A DNA stretch of 64,000 bases. Origin: Tulasnella sp. 424. Taxonomy: Eukaryota > Basidiomycota > Agaricomycetes > Cantharellales > Tulasnellaceae. A program made the translations under genes and the position numbers. Under the pieces are notes generated by a model. It had not been told where the DNA came from, made no database searches, and worked only from the letters and a program-made list of their open reading frames with translations. Every line of letters starts with the position of its first letter. Position 1 is the first letter of the stretch. The DNA is taken from contig WSUB01000031.1 in the NCBI GenBank assembly GCA_019633425.1, forward strand, positions 244,040-308,039, written 5' to 3'. Below are positions 22,130 through 33,332 of the stretch, piece after piece.

Positions 22130-24346
22130 TCGGGTAAGTGGTTGAGAGCAAGCTGGTGGTTGTGGCTGGGAAGGGGACGATAGGAATCAAGCTCCAGTCC
22201 GTGATATACTCGACGATCCTCGTATCTCTCACGTTTTATAGTGTCCTGGCTTTTAGGTTAAGTACGGCTGGGGTGGTGTCTGGGGTCGTTGGTTCCGAAA
22301 GGTGTGCATGCGGTGATCCTTTGCGTCTTATGACCCCCTGTTCTCAATGGCTTCCCACACCACCGATCCAACCTGCATTAGTCGCTGAGATGTACGACTA
22401 CGGACTCGGCTACAAAATTTGGAGGGGGGACTCCGGATCTCGCAGCCAGCGTTTGTGTATTTTCGTTCCACTGATTCGAGTGTAGACTGGCGCAATGCGG
22501 GACCGTGTTGGACGATGTCACGAGAGTCACGCGGGTGTCGTCACCATTCCCAAGTTACGTGGTACCCCGCTCTGAACTTTCATCCAAATCGTTCAAATCT
22601 GGCCACTTCGCTAGCTTTTCGTACCCTCTAGCCCCTTCTAAGCACGCGGCGGGCTATGCAAGCGAGAGTGCCAGAATTATAGCCCACGAAGTTTATTCGG
22701 GATCTATCATGGATGGAGAAGCAATGTGGACTGTGGGACGGTTGAATTCATTCCCCAGAATCGCAACCTGAGTGGCGTAACTGGGGAAGCACTGAATGAC
22801 TGCCGTGGCATTCGACATGATCGTTGGCGCTTACTGTCTTTCGCGGCTCTGGACGCATCGCCATCGCTCGATAGGGGTGAGCCGGCGACCTGTCCTGCAA
22901 TGGATGCTAGGGAGAGTGGATTGGGTTGGGTGAATCAGAGCAGGAATGATGAACACGGGGTGCGCGAGAAGTTACCAAAACTGTGAAGGTCGCATTGAAG
23001 AATGCGGAAACATGGTGACCAAAGGGACTGTTGTTTGTTGTTCTTCAGGATCAAAACTCCAAATGGAAACCTGACACCTGCCCCACTGTTATGCCTTCTG
23101 CGCTGTACAAAATAATTAACGATCTCCTTGAGTGTGTCCAATTCCTCAGTATCCCTGCGAGCATTTTTAATAGGTAAGTGCTCTGTTGCGGGTGGCGTGG
23201 CGCACTGGCGAATGCGGGATCTCTCGCTAGGCGCTGAGAATCGTATCTCATAAGCTAATTTGTATATAGAGGGGTTTGTTTTGGATTTGTGTGTTTGCTG
23301 GTATGTCTTCCAGACACTGTTGGCTCGGGAGGAATGGGGCGCAATGCCATCGGAGGATTGCTGACAAATACGAACATTGAGTGCACGTGAGAACTCATCA
23401 TTTTGTTCCCCTCCTATGTATATCGTGGGTAGCCTCGGATTATAATTAAAGCGGCAACTGACATGGATACGTGATCTTCACGTTCTACCTCGTGTTTTCA
23501 TGATAGCTTGGCTGTAACAGAACCAAAATAGCGGCCGGCAGACTCGGCGCCGAGGCAAGCGGAAAAAATTTGTCTTGGAAGTCGCTTCCTCCTCTTCGGC
23601 AAGCCCACCGGAGCACTTGCCATACATTATACCGGAGTTTCAGCAAGTTCATTACTTTCTAGTACCCAGAGTGATGATGTAGTCCAGGCACCAACAGGAA
23701 GAGGTCTCGGGCATGGGGTCTCATTGGCGGATTTGGCCTGATGCCCCGGTTTTACCCATTAATTAAAATGCCGAACGCGGCATCTTGAGACACCATGTTC
23801 TGGGCTGTAAAGTCTCAACGGGTTTCCTATTCTTTGCGACGAGCCAGAGGCGCTTCCTCTTCGCTGGAAAGCAAACCTGTGCCCACCTGATTCGCTGTGT
23901 GTTGGGTTGACGCATCATAGATATTCTCAAGGCATTGACCGGATCGCCGATGTGCCGTTCGATTTGCAGTCGGATGTCTCCGACTTGCGTACAACGGAAC
24001 CAAGAACAGTGTCCCTGAGATGATAACAACGAACCTACCACCCTCACAAGTTGTTATCAGTCTGACACCGGGAGACTATCCCTGAGATGGATCTGCGCTG
24101 ACTTCCCGTGCTCAACAGCTTCGAATCCCACTCTATTCCTCGGCTGCTTCAACCACGGAACTGTCGTCGGAGAGAAAGCCGTCTTCTTTTCTCGGACGTC
24201 TATCGGTTACAATTGTCAACCTTAGTGGAACAAAGATTGATGACCTTCCATTTTCATCGACGCGGTGCTCCCTCCGCGCGCAGAATGAAGACTTTCAAAG
24301 GAATTGTACTGATCCAGCAACCGTATATTCTCCGCCACGTTAAGGG
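22130..24346. other. GH7 upstream region, copy B
   Basis: Up to about 22300 it matches 7815-7990. At 22312-23140 it has sequence absent from copy A, which holds a CCC1 fragment there. From 23155 it again matches the GH7 upstream block (8388-9540). No gene is supported on either strand. Confidence 0.45.
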
Positions 24347-24353
24347 TATATAA
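24347..24353 (+). promoter_or_regulatory. TATA box of GH7 gene 2
   Basis: TATATAA lies 111 bp before the start codon, in the context shared by all three GH7 genes. Confidence 0.7.
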
Positions 24354-24463
24354 GCGTCATGCAAGCCTTCGCCAAATCATCATCGGTCAACCACTCGTCA
24401 ACAGTCAGCCAACGCCAACGGTCCTTTCCACCTCCCAATTTCCCAACTCGCTTCAGAAACAAA

Positions 24464-26183
24464 ATGCTCCTCTCAACCGCTCTCCTTGCTCTCTCCGGCC
24501 TCCTCGCCACCGTCTCTGCTCAACAGGTCGGCACCAACACGGCTGAGACCCACCCACCCATCACCTGGTCCAAGTGCACCAAGTCTGGCGGCTGCACCAC
24601 TCAGGCCGGTAAAATCACCCTCGACGCCAACTGGCGCTGGGCCCACACCACCACCGGCTACACCAACTGCTACACCGGCAACGCTTGGGACCCCACCATC
24701 TGCCCCGACGGCGTCACTTGCGCCGCGAACTGCGCTATCGACGGTGCTGACTACTCTGGCACTTACGGTATCACCACCTCCGGCAACGCTTTGACCCTCA
24801 AGTTCGTTACTCCCAACGCCAACGGCAAGAACGTCGGCTCTCGTGTCTACCTCATGTCCGACGACACCCACTACAACATCTTCAAGGTCCTAAATCAGGA
24901 ATTCTCGTTCGACGTCGATGTTTCGGGCTTGCCTTGCGGCTTGAACGGTGCTGTGTACTTCTCGGAGATGGACGCCGATGGTGGTCTTTCCAAGTACTCG
25001 GGCAACAAGGCGGGTGCCAAGTACGGAACTGGCTACTGCGACTCGCAGTGCCCTCGTGACTTGAAGTTCATCAACGGCGAGGTACGCTAGCGCTCTGACC
25101 TCGTTGCTCCCCGAAACCTCCCACTAACGAAATTCCCTCCCTTCGTTTAGGCCAATGTCGCCGGCTGGACTGGCAGCTCTACCAACTCTGGCACCGGTAA
25201 CTACGGCTCGTGCTGCAACGAAATGGACATCTGGGAGGCCAACTCCATCTCGGCCGCCTACACCCCTCACCCTTGCTCCGTCCAAGGCCAATACCGCTGC
25301 ACCGGCGACGACTGCGGCTACCCATCCCGCTACAGCGGCGTCTGCGATCCCGATGGCTGCGACTTCAACTCTTACCGCCAAGGCGACACCACCTTCTACG
25401 GCCCCGGCAAGACCGTCGACACCACCAAAAAATTCACCGTCGTCACCCAGTTCATCACCGATGACGGTACTTCCACGGGCAACCTCAGTGAAATCCGCCG
25501 CTTGTACGTGCAGAACGGCGTCATCATCCAGAACTCGGTCAACAAGATCGCTGGCATCCCCGCTGTGAACTCGATCACGGAGGCTTACTGCGACGCTCAA
25601 AAGACGACTTTCGGCGACCAGCAGCAGTTCCAGGCGAAAGGGGGTCTCACCGCCATGGGCCAGTCTTTGGGTCGTGGTGCTGTTTTGGTTCTGTCCGTGT
25701 GGGACGACTACGCAGTCAACATGCTCTGGTTGGACTCTCAGTACCCCACTGACTGCACGAGTGACGGATGCTACCGCGGTACCTGCCCCACGACGTCGGG
25801 TGTTCCCTCTGACATCGAGACGAGCGCTGCAAGTGCGACTGTGACTTACTCCAACATCCGTATTAGTGACATCGGCTTGAATGTCATCCCGGTCTCCACC
25901 TCTTCCACCACGACCAAGAGCTCGACTACGACCACCAAGTCCTCAACCACGACCTCCAAGTCTTCGACCACCACGACCACCTCTTCCAAGACCAGCTCCG
26001 CTCCTGGTAGCACTCAGACTCACTACGGCCAGGTTCGTTGATCCTTCTTTCCTTCTCCGGAACCCCGCTAATGCACGTTCTCTCGCTTTACAGTGCGGAG
26101 GCCAAAGCTACACCGGCCCCACCGTGTGCGCTTCCCCTTACACTTGCCAGTACTCCAACCCTTATTACTCTCAGTGCTTGTAA
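24464..26183 (+). CDS. cbh1: GH7 cellobiohydrolase I with CBM1, 529 aa (copy 2)
   Basis: This is a secreted processive cellobiohydrolase with the same layout as copy 1: signal peptide to about residue 19, GH7 domain with EMDIWE (Glu230, Asp232, Glu235), Ser/Thr linker, and CBM1 ending NPYYSQCL. Exons are 24464-25081, 25151-26032 and 26094-26183, both introns GT-AG. An upstream in-frame ATG at 24359 exists, but it lies just 3' of the TATA box and is absent from the other copies, so the start at 24464 was chosen. The linker differs from copy 1 (it begins [10 protein letters not shown]) and is four residues shorter, while the catalytic domain is nearly the same. Gene conversion or strong selection may explain this. 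It lies convergent to the CCC1 gene. Confidence 0.95.
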
Positions 26184-26850
26184 TCCACGGATTCGGAGTG
26201 GAAGAAGTTGGATTCTGGCTTAATTTCATAGTTAATATATATATATATTGTTTCTTGGAATTACAAACCATTTGGTTCCATATTCTCACTATAGCAGCCC
26301 TCATGTGGACCTCCTTCATCGTGGAACATTATCACCTTGCTTCTTACCGCTGGTTTCCCTCCTCAAATTGGCGTCTACAGTGAAGTGCCTCGGTCAGTGC
26401 ATCTATTATGATTGATCGGGTTTCAGTAAATGAGGGGGAATGGGGTTGTCGGCGACCTACCTTAAAGCTAGACATTCGGGTGAGTGGTCGAGAGCAGGTT
26501 GACAATGCCCCGAATGCATCCTCATTGTCTTTCCAGCGACTTGTGGTTTGCAAGCTGATATGAGCCACCACGACCCGTCTCGTCGACATCGCAATCATCT
26601 CCTAGCAATCAAATATGTCGCTGCCACTTTATGTGCAAAGAGCAGCCCGCATATCTGACCCGACGGGCTGAGGGGTGTCCGAGCACCATCCTACCCATCT
26701 TTTCCCAGTCAAGTAAAACGAAAGATCATCCTTGTGTATAATATACGTAGAGATACATCGAATTACCAAAGATAATCGCAACCAAATTTCGAAGATCGAA
26801 ACCAAAACCGAAGAAGGGTTCATGAGCATTGCACCATTCTCATCAAATCT
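26184..26850. other. 3' flank of GH7 gene 2 with a Ubl first-exon relic
   Basis: This is homologous to 11377-12204. On the minus strand at 26475-26461 a 15-nt MSSFK-coding piece with a GTAGGT donor matches the first exon of the Ubl genes exactly. A second-exon-like piece (ACTGACCGAGG) follows near 26395 but is out of frame. No further exons are seen. Confidence 0.45.
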
Positions 26851-28426
26851 TTACTCCGAAACCTCCAAAGCCTTGACGATTCCAAACGCCGCGGCGGCGG
26901 CACCTCCACCAACCATCAACATGCTCACAGCTCCCCAAGCGTACCCGCGGTACCCCCCAGTCGCACCGGTAACGTACGTCTTGACCGCGCCAAAGATGAG
27001 GAGGATGAGGCCGGTGACGGCGCACGAGTAGATCAACGCGGTTTGGACGTTGTCGATGAAAAAGTAGGGCATGAGCGGGATCAAGCCGCCGAAAAAGTAG
27101 CCCGAGCCGATCGTGAGGGCGGAGATGTAGAGGCGCTTTGTGGGGACTTCCTCTGTTGTCGGTTGGATGCGTTAGTGAGCGAAACCAGAGACGAGAGCAG
27201 GGATAAATAATGCGCACCTAATCCTTCACCAAACTTCAACAAGAACGCGGTCAAACCGACATCATCACTCCACTTCAAGGAGGACGATCCCTCAACATCC
27301 CCATTTGCAGAACCGTTCAACGCCCTTCCTCCAGCGTTGTTCTTTCCAGGAGCGCAATACCCTCCATTGGCAGCCAAGAACTCGTCCTCGACTCTGCGCA
27401 GGTTATCCGCTACCGCCATGGAGACTTTTTCGTCTACGCCCAAGGGACCGAGAACGCCGTGGACTTCTCGTTCGATTTCGCCATCGCAGGAGCGTTGCAC
27501 GCGTTCTCGGGTTTGTTGTCGGAGGTATCGGAAGTGGTCTCGTTCGGATTGAGATGCGACTGTTTTATAGGAGGGGAAGGGCTATTATTAGTTATCGTGC
27601 GATGTGGGGGGAGGTGAGAGAGGGGGATGAGAGAGGGGGAGATGAGGACTGGCCAATCATTGATGGCGCATTGCATTAGCCTCCCCTCGTCAAAGGAACG
27701 TTGACGAGAACACGCCCCGGTCGAAGCGCAGCACCCGGTGCCGGTTGGATGAGAATTAAGCATCTCATAGCCGAGAGAAAGGAGAAGTGGAGGGAAGCGC
27801 AAAAATGGGTGCTCGATGGAGAATTATGGCCATGGGACAGAGGGACAGGCGACTTACGGAAACCGCCAACGCCCATACTAATCGCACCAGCGATGAGCTC
27901 AGCAAGCCCACCCAATACGACGATCCGCGAGCTTCCGATACCGCTCAGGCCAGCTGTCAAAGCGAATGGAACGGTGAGACCGTCGGATAGACCTATTATG
28001 CTGCGTTGCCGGCCGGTAAAAACGCGCTTGGTCAGCTCTCGAATTTTCTCTGAAGGAAAACAGGGACAGCGGCGAGAGCCCAAAAAAAGACGATACTCAC
28101 ACATCCCTGACGACGTCTGGATCAATCAAGGTCCGTTCGTCTTCGCCTTTCAGGTCTTTGCAGCACACGCCGTTCCGAACGTCGACGTGTCTATCGCACT
28201 TTGCGGGCAGAGGAGCGTCCCCGCTCCCGTCGACGGTATCGTCGATGGCCCAAATAGGTGGTTTTGAAGAGTTGCTGACGGACTCGGATCTGTCTTTTCG
28301 ACGAGGTAGTGGGACGAGCGTCGCTTCGGATGGTTGTTGCTCGTGGGCGGTTGAAGTGGGCGAGGAAGTCGAGGCGTCCCGGCCGCAGGAGCAGGAATGG
28401 CTTGGATCGTCTTTGCAGCAAGGCAT
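26851..28426 (-). CDS. ccc1: CCC1/VIT-family vacuolar Fe/Mn transporter, 370 aa
   Basis: This is a vacuolar importer of iron or manganese, judged from the family. Exons are 28426-28101, 28000-27858, 27559-27218 and 27152-26851, all GT-AG and in frame. Intron 2 is long for this locus (298 nt). After a hydrophilic, Cys-containing N-terminus, the family core begins with DPDVVRDV and IIGLSDGLTVPFALTAGL. It continues with GGLAELIAGAISMGVGGF and the Glu-rich metal-binding insertion (EREVHGVLGP, DEKV), then KWSDDVGLTAFLLKFGEGL. Two more hydrophobic hairpins and a Gly/Ala-rich final helix end in VSE. Five membrane segments are expected. Truncated copies lie at 8001 and 12205, so this is the source gene. 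Confidence 0.92.
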
Positions 28427-29675
28427 CTTTTTCGTCGTCGTAAAGTTAGTAGTTTTTGGTGCTGGAGTCGTGAAGGGAGAGAAGAGGAGGAGAACGAAGG
28501 GAAGGGAGGGAGTGAAATTGGTTGGACGGAAGAATGCGACTGAAGAGGGAAAAGAGAGCTCCAACCAAGGGACCCTGAGTTTTTTTCCGCGGTTCTTCAT
28601 TTCGACTTGATGACGTCGACGCCCAGAAAGATGTCGCGACTCTTTCGCGGGCTTCTCGCATCCTTGGCCACCACGGCGAGCTAGTCGACCTTGAGCTCTA
28701 TCCGAAGTACCATGGCGGAGATTAAGACGAACCCTCGTTGAACCTGATCCTTGTCACCGACGTCGTCACTCAAAATATCGACCTTCTATCTATCCTTTGC
28801 TGTTCTCCGCCGGTCTTATCTACTTCCATTTTTATGTTAATTGGCCAGTGGCAGGGGGTAGTCACCGCACGCTCGTTGGGGTGGAAGTCGGTCTCACTTT
28901 TGCGACAATTAATTATCGTTTCTCCTCGGCGGACATCTGCCATGCCTACATCAACCAGTAAAACAGCGTTCCACAGCAGAACTCCCCATACATACCAGCT
29001 GATTGTTGCGCAGAACTAGTCCATACACAGAAGCACCCGAAACCATATGTCGCGCTGATTTCACCCTCGAAGACGCCGCCATCCTCAGCTCCCTTTCTTA
29101 TTTGTATAGACGTTTAGGAACGGCTGGGCTCAAATTGGCATACCCCACCTCCGCCACAGGAACAAGAAGGTTAAAGTAACGTGGGACAAAGGTTTGCTGA
29201 GGCGTCGCCACGTTATCCTGGGCGGTGATCATGGGGGATTTTTGATATCCCTATTGCAAATACCCGCTCTCAAACTGACTGCTCATCAGCTACGGTAGCA
29301 ACGACCAACAGACTCTTTCATTTGCCAACCTTTTGACGGCTCAGTCACTGGCTGTCTGCCCATCTCGCGGCTCAACTCGATCAGCCTGAGGCTCGTCGAC
29401 ACGTCGGGGAACGCCCTGCAATTATAGATCATCTGTAGCACCAGAGTCATGACCGATCAAAATAAACAAACATTGGGGGTGATTAATTTCCTCTTTGGCC
29501 ACCAAGGCTGTCATCCAAAACGCCTCGGCTTGCGGATCTTGCCGGCCAGGCCGAGTAGTCTTATCCACCTTCCAAACACGTACCTTATATTTGTTTGGCT
29601 TTGACCCGCGCCTCCGTTTCGTTCCTCTTTCACTACTCCTCCGCGTCTTTTTGCTCACATCATCCCCTTCATATC
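28427..29675. other. Intergenic region between CCC1 and the F-box gene
   Basis: This holds two divergent promoters, with no gene recognised between. Part of it (28480-28670 and 29540-29680) recurs at 37740-38118 before the second F-box copy. The left border of the F-box/kinase unit therefore lies in the CCC1 upstream region. Confidence 0.5.
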
Positions 29676-32295
29676 ATGGTAACCACTCGAGGTAAACGCG
29701 TCAACTATGCAGCGCTGGAGGTCTCGGACGACGACGTCGAAATGGCCGCTCAGGGGGGCCAAGGTGCGTCACTCCTTTTCTAGAGGTCCTCATTGAGACT
29801 TGGACTGACCCAGCGGCATTTCAGATGAGGAGCCCAAGGAACGACGAAAACCAGCGACAAAGAGACGGAAGAGCAAGCACAACGAAGGAGATGAGGAATT
29901 CGACATGCTGGCTCCTGCTCCTAAAGCCGTAAAGGGAAAGGCAAAACGCCGGTCCACAGGGAAAGCGCGTGCCGCCGTTCTCGATGGTTTTATGGACATC
30001 CCCCTTGACGTCTTTGCAGAGGTGAGCGCGCGCAGACTCTTGCTCTGCTTTAGCCCTCTTTGATGCTGACCGCGTTCGCTCGTAGCTATGCACCGAGCTC
30101 ACCCCACTCGACCTCCTACAACTCGCGCGCTCCACACGCCGGCTCAGGGAGATTCTCATGTCAAAGGGATCCAAGTCCATCTGGAAACGGGCTCGGGCCA
30201 ATATAGAAGGCCTTCCAGACTGTCCTGAAGACCTCTCGGAACCACAATATGCGTCGCTCATGTTCGAAGTGGGCTGTCAGGTTCGTTTGCCGCGTCGCTT
30301 TGCCATTCCCCCGTACGTTCCGAGGACAAACAAGACTTTTCTCTCTTTCCTCACGCACAGAGCTGCCACAAGGGAACTCGCAAGACTGATTACCAACTTC
30401 GAATACGGCTGTGCAACTCTTGCTTGGATACGAGGTACGCACCCCGACCGCTTCGGGCGCGACCGGTCGCTCACCCAGTCATCGTAAATTCAGGTTGATG
30501 ACCCAGAAGCACATGTACGGGATTTGGCATAACATGCCATGGGAGGTCTCTGAACACATTCCACACTCGTGGTGTAGGTTCTTTTCTTGCTTGTCGTGGG
30601 CGCCATTTCTGATCCTTTTCGGGGGCAGACGGAAACAAGAAACTCTACCTAATCAACGTCTTCAACAAGGCTAGAGATGAGCTCCTGGGCGAAGATGGGA
30701 AGATAAAGAAAGAATTGCAAATCGGAGTTGCTGAACGACTACGGAAGTTCTCTCAAATGATGTATGATGTGCGTTTCACTTTCATCAACGCTACCGCTCA
30801 ACCAAGCTGACATTGGTCCCCGCTTGGCGAATCAGACTGGAAATGCGATGCAGGAGTGGAAAGAAGAACGCGCACATACTCAACAGTTACACAAGTTGAT
30901 ACTTTGTGATGAACGAGAACACAAGTGCGCATTCGGGGGGATCTCTACCCGCTTATTCGCGGGGGGGTTTGGGTCCTCGATCGCTGACCGACGAATTTGA
31001 ACTTCCCTTTTTTCTTTTAAAATGCAGAGTTATGGAGAAACTCATCGAGAAAGGTTGGGAACGCGATGATATGCCGATGATGTCGGTAGAGTGGGACACT
31101 CTCGTGTACAAGCCGGTTCCCTTGACCGATCAGAGTGAGTAAACCTGACTCAAACTGCTCACTTTGTCGCATGCCTAATTGAACGTTTATATCTACTCCA
31201 TAGTTTGGCGGCGTATTTATCCAAAGCTGATACCCGCCCTCGAAGTCAGTCGCGCCGAACGGCTCATCCGCGAACGGCAGGAACGTCGGATGGAACGAAT
31301 GGAGGACTTTTACGATCTCTACTCGGACTACATCGCAGGCCGCCTGATCCAAGATTCATCCCTATCTCGAGGCCATTTCCTGCTCGCGGTGGATCTGCTC
31401 ACGCGAGTTCCTGAGCTTCAGACGCAGCTTTACGACGAAGACGAGCCGCACTACACCGCGGAGAAGTGGGACAAGCATCTGGAAGCTGTTGGACGGGTGA
31501 ACGACGAGTACAAGGTGAAGGCGTTGGGCCTTTTGAAGGCTGTAGTGGAGAAGGGAACTGGTGCTGGAGTGGTGATCAAGAAGGAGGAGAGAAGCGTGGA
31601 ACCGGAGGAAGGACAAGCCGGTCCCTCAACATCAAAATCAACCTCCCCCACCGCTCCGACCGACCTCTCAAGCCTCAACGCGATCACAACCATCTTCAAA
31701 TGCACCGTCTGCCACGACCGACTCTGGTACCCGGAGGTCCTACAACACACCTGCTGCCGAGGCAAAGTGAACCTATCCCTCGCGCACTACTTCGAAGGGT
31801 ACGACGACGACGTGGTGTTCGACGACGGCTTGGAAGACGCGTTCCATTTTTACGCCATGGCCGCGTTCGGGTACACGTACCAGCGGCGCGCCCGGCGGAA
31901 CACGTCGTCGTCGGAGCCGTTCAACGTCGATACGCTGGTCGTGGACAGTGGGAGGTGGCAGAAGATGGTTAGGGCGGCGTTGAGGGATGTGGGGTTGCCG
32001 GAGAATGCGACGACGCTGCAGGTCGAGGCGGAAGGGAAGCAGTTTACGAGTCTTTTGTGCAGTGGTGGGGCGGATAGGAACGAGGCGTGGTCGTTCAGGG
32101 AGGTGGTAAGTGCAACTCGATGCGCCCGAATGAAACTGGTGCTAAAGTAAAATCTTCGTTCTTTTTCTTTCGTTTCGGGCTTTTGTTTAGATTGCGCATA
32201 ACTGTTCGCGCCACGACATGCCTTCGGACGAAAGCAGGGCAGTCATCAAACGTGATCAAACGAGTGATGAGCTCCAGGACTCGGACATGGCCTAA
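29676..32295 (+). CDS. F-box protein with zinc-binding motif, 658 aa
   Basis: This is a likely substrate adaptor of an SCF ubiquitin ligase. Residues 30-80 are basic and nuclear-localisation-like (RRKPATKRRKSK). The F-box spans about residues 84-120 (MDIPLDVFAEL...PLDLLQLARSTRRLREILM). A CX2C pair at 159-162 and a second CNSC about 20 residues on form a likely zinc site. A further Cys-rich stretch (KCTVCHDRLWYP...CC) lies in exon 9. Ten exons were read: 29676-29763, 29825-30021, 30086-30280, 30361-30434, 30494-30573, 30629-30768, 30836-30924, 31028-31134, 31204-32105 and 32191-32295. All are GT-AG and the frame closes at TAA. The type is common in Agaricomycetes. It is convergent with the kinase-TPR gene, and the pair is repeated downstream with a broken F-box copy. 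Confidence 0.88.
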
Positions 32296-33332
32296 ACGTC
32301 CACTAGAATCCCATTTTCGCGGTTTCTCTACGGGACAGGGGTTTTTTTTTTGCGTTGTCTTTGCATGCCGCACTTTGTTGATGACTTTCGTTCTGTTTAT
32401 TCTTGTTCGCCTGCTTTTGACTGTATAGTACGATAAAAATGCAACTTAGGTTTCGGCCGCCAACGAGCGGGGCTTGAGGGTTGATTCTCCCCCTTTGCGA
32501 GTCCAGTTCGAACGGATTACAATCATTCGGGTTGTCAGGTCGACCGAACCAGCACGCCGCTTGATGTAGGGGCCTGACAACCCAAATCGAAGTAGGAATG
32601 GGGATAATCGCTATATTCTCTAATCACTTTCAACTGGCTCGACCCAACCCGAAATAAGGCTCGACAATGTCGGGTCACCTCATCCCGTAACACGGGGAAG
32701 AAGAACGGGACTGGAGGAAAGCAAAACTCTATAATGAATACTGCACTATCCTCTACTGTGGTCCTCATTGGCATTCCCCTTAATATAATCGCTCGGCGTA
32801 AGTAATCTCAGGAACTGTCGGGCCACGCAATGGTCCAGCTGTTTGAAGCTTGAACGCTCCCATCCCCGTGTTTGAAGTTCTTCCAACACCTCCAAAGTCC
32901 GCGCACGCCATCTCCTCCCCATCTATTCGGCGGAACGGATGTATTCACGCGTCCCCTGAGGCCGGACACCGGTAAGGGATCTTTGAATGACTAAAGCAAA
33001 ACTAAACGTGTAGGAGAGTAATTTGCGCGGTTTGGCTAGTCGCTCTCACGAATCACCCTTATGCTCCGTAAACACAACCCTTTTCAACTCTCAAGTTGAA
33101 ACACGGAAACGAGGCTCAGATCTTCGTATCGGGCAACCAACGTGCTAATAACGAGTGTGAAGGGAGATATCATAACACGAAGGAATCGAATTATATTCTT
33201 GTAAAAAAGGTCATTGTGGAAGGGAAGTAATACAAAATTAGAAAGAGCATTGCGGAGCGTGTCTATGTGGTGCTATCAAGTGACGACAAAAAAAGGAATC
33301 TTGACATGCAGTGGAGCGAAATGAGGCTCTGG
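32296..33332. other. Intergenic region between convergent F-box and kinase-TPR genes
   Basis: It is duplicated at 40646-41701 and in part at 45612-46348. It holds the 3' ends of both genes and no gene of its own. A repeated GGCTCGACAATGTCGGG motif is present in all copies. Confidence 0.5.

Larger units (their letters stand above)
12630..27264. repeat. Tandem segmental duplication, copy B (with insertions)
   Basis: This is the second copy of the unit that begins at 1250. It is longer than copy A because it holds about 4.5 kb (16926-21403) with a MITE and a DUF6535 gene. Copy A has only about 35 bp at that point (7022-7058). Copy B in turn lacks copy A sequence from about 3625 to 5380 and has unrelated sequence at 15040-15585. 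Its right end passes without a break into the complete CCC1/VIT gene, so the original right flank lies there. Confidence 0.85.

Noticed and set aside
1..24000. Retrotransposon or CRISPR-like interpretation of the repeated blocks
   Set aside because: No reverse transcriptase, integrase, long terminal repeats or regularly spaced short repeats were seen. The repeats are explained by collinear segmental duplication.
24359..24463. N-terminal extension of GH7 copy 2 from an upstream ATG
   Set aside because: It would begin six bases after the TATA box, lacks a signal peptide at its start, and is not open in the sister genes.
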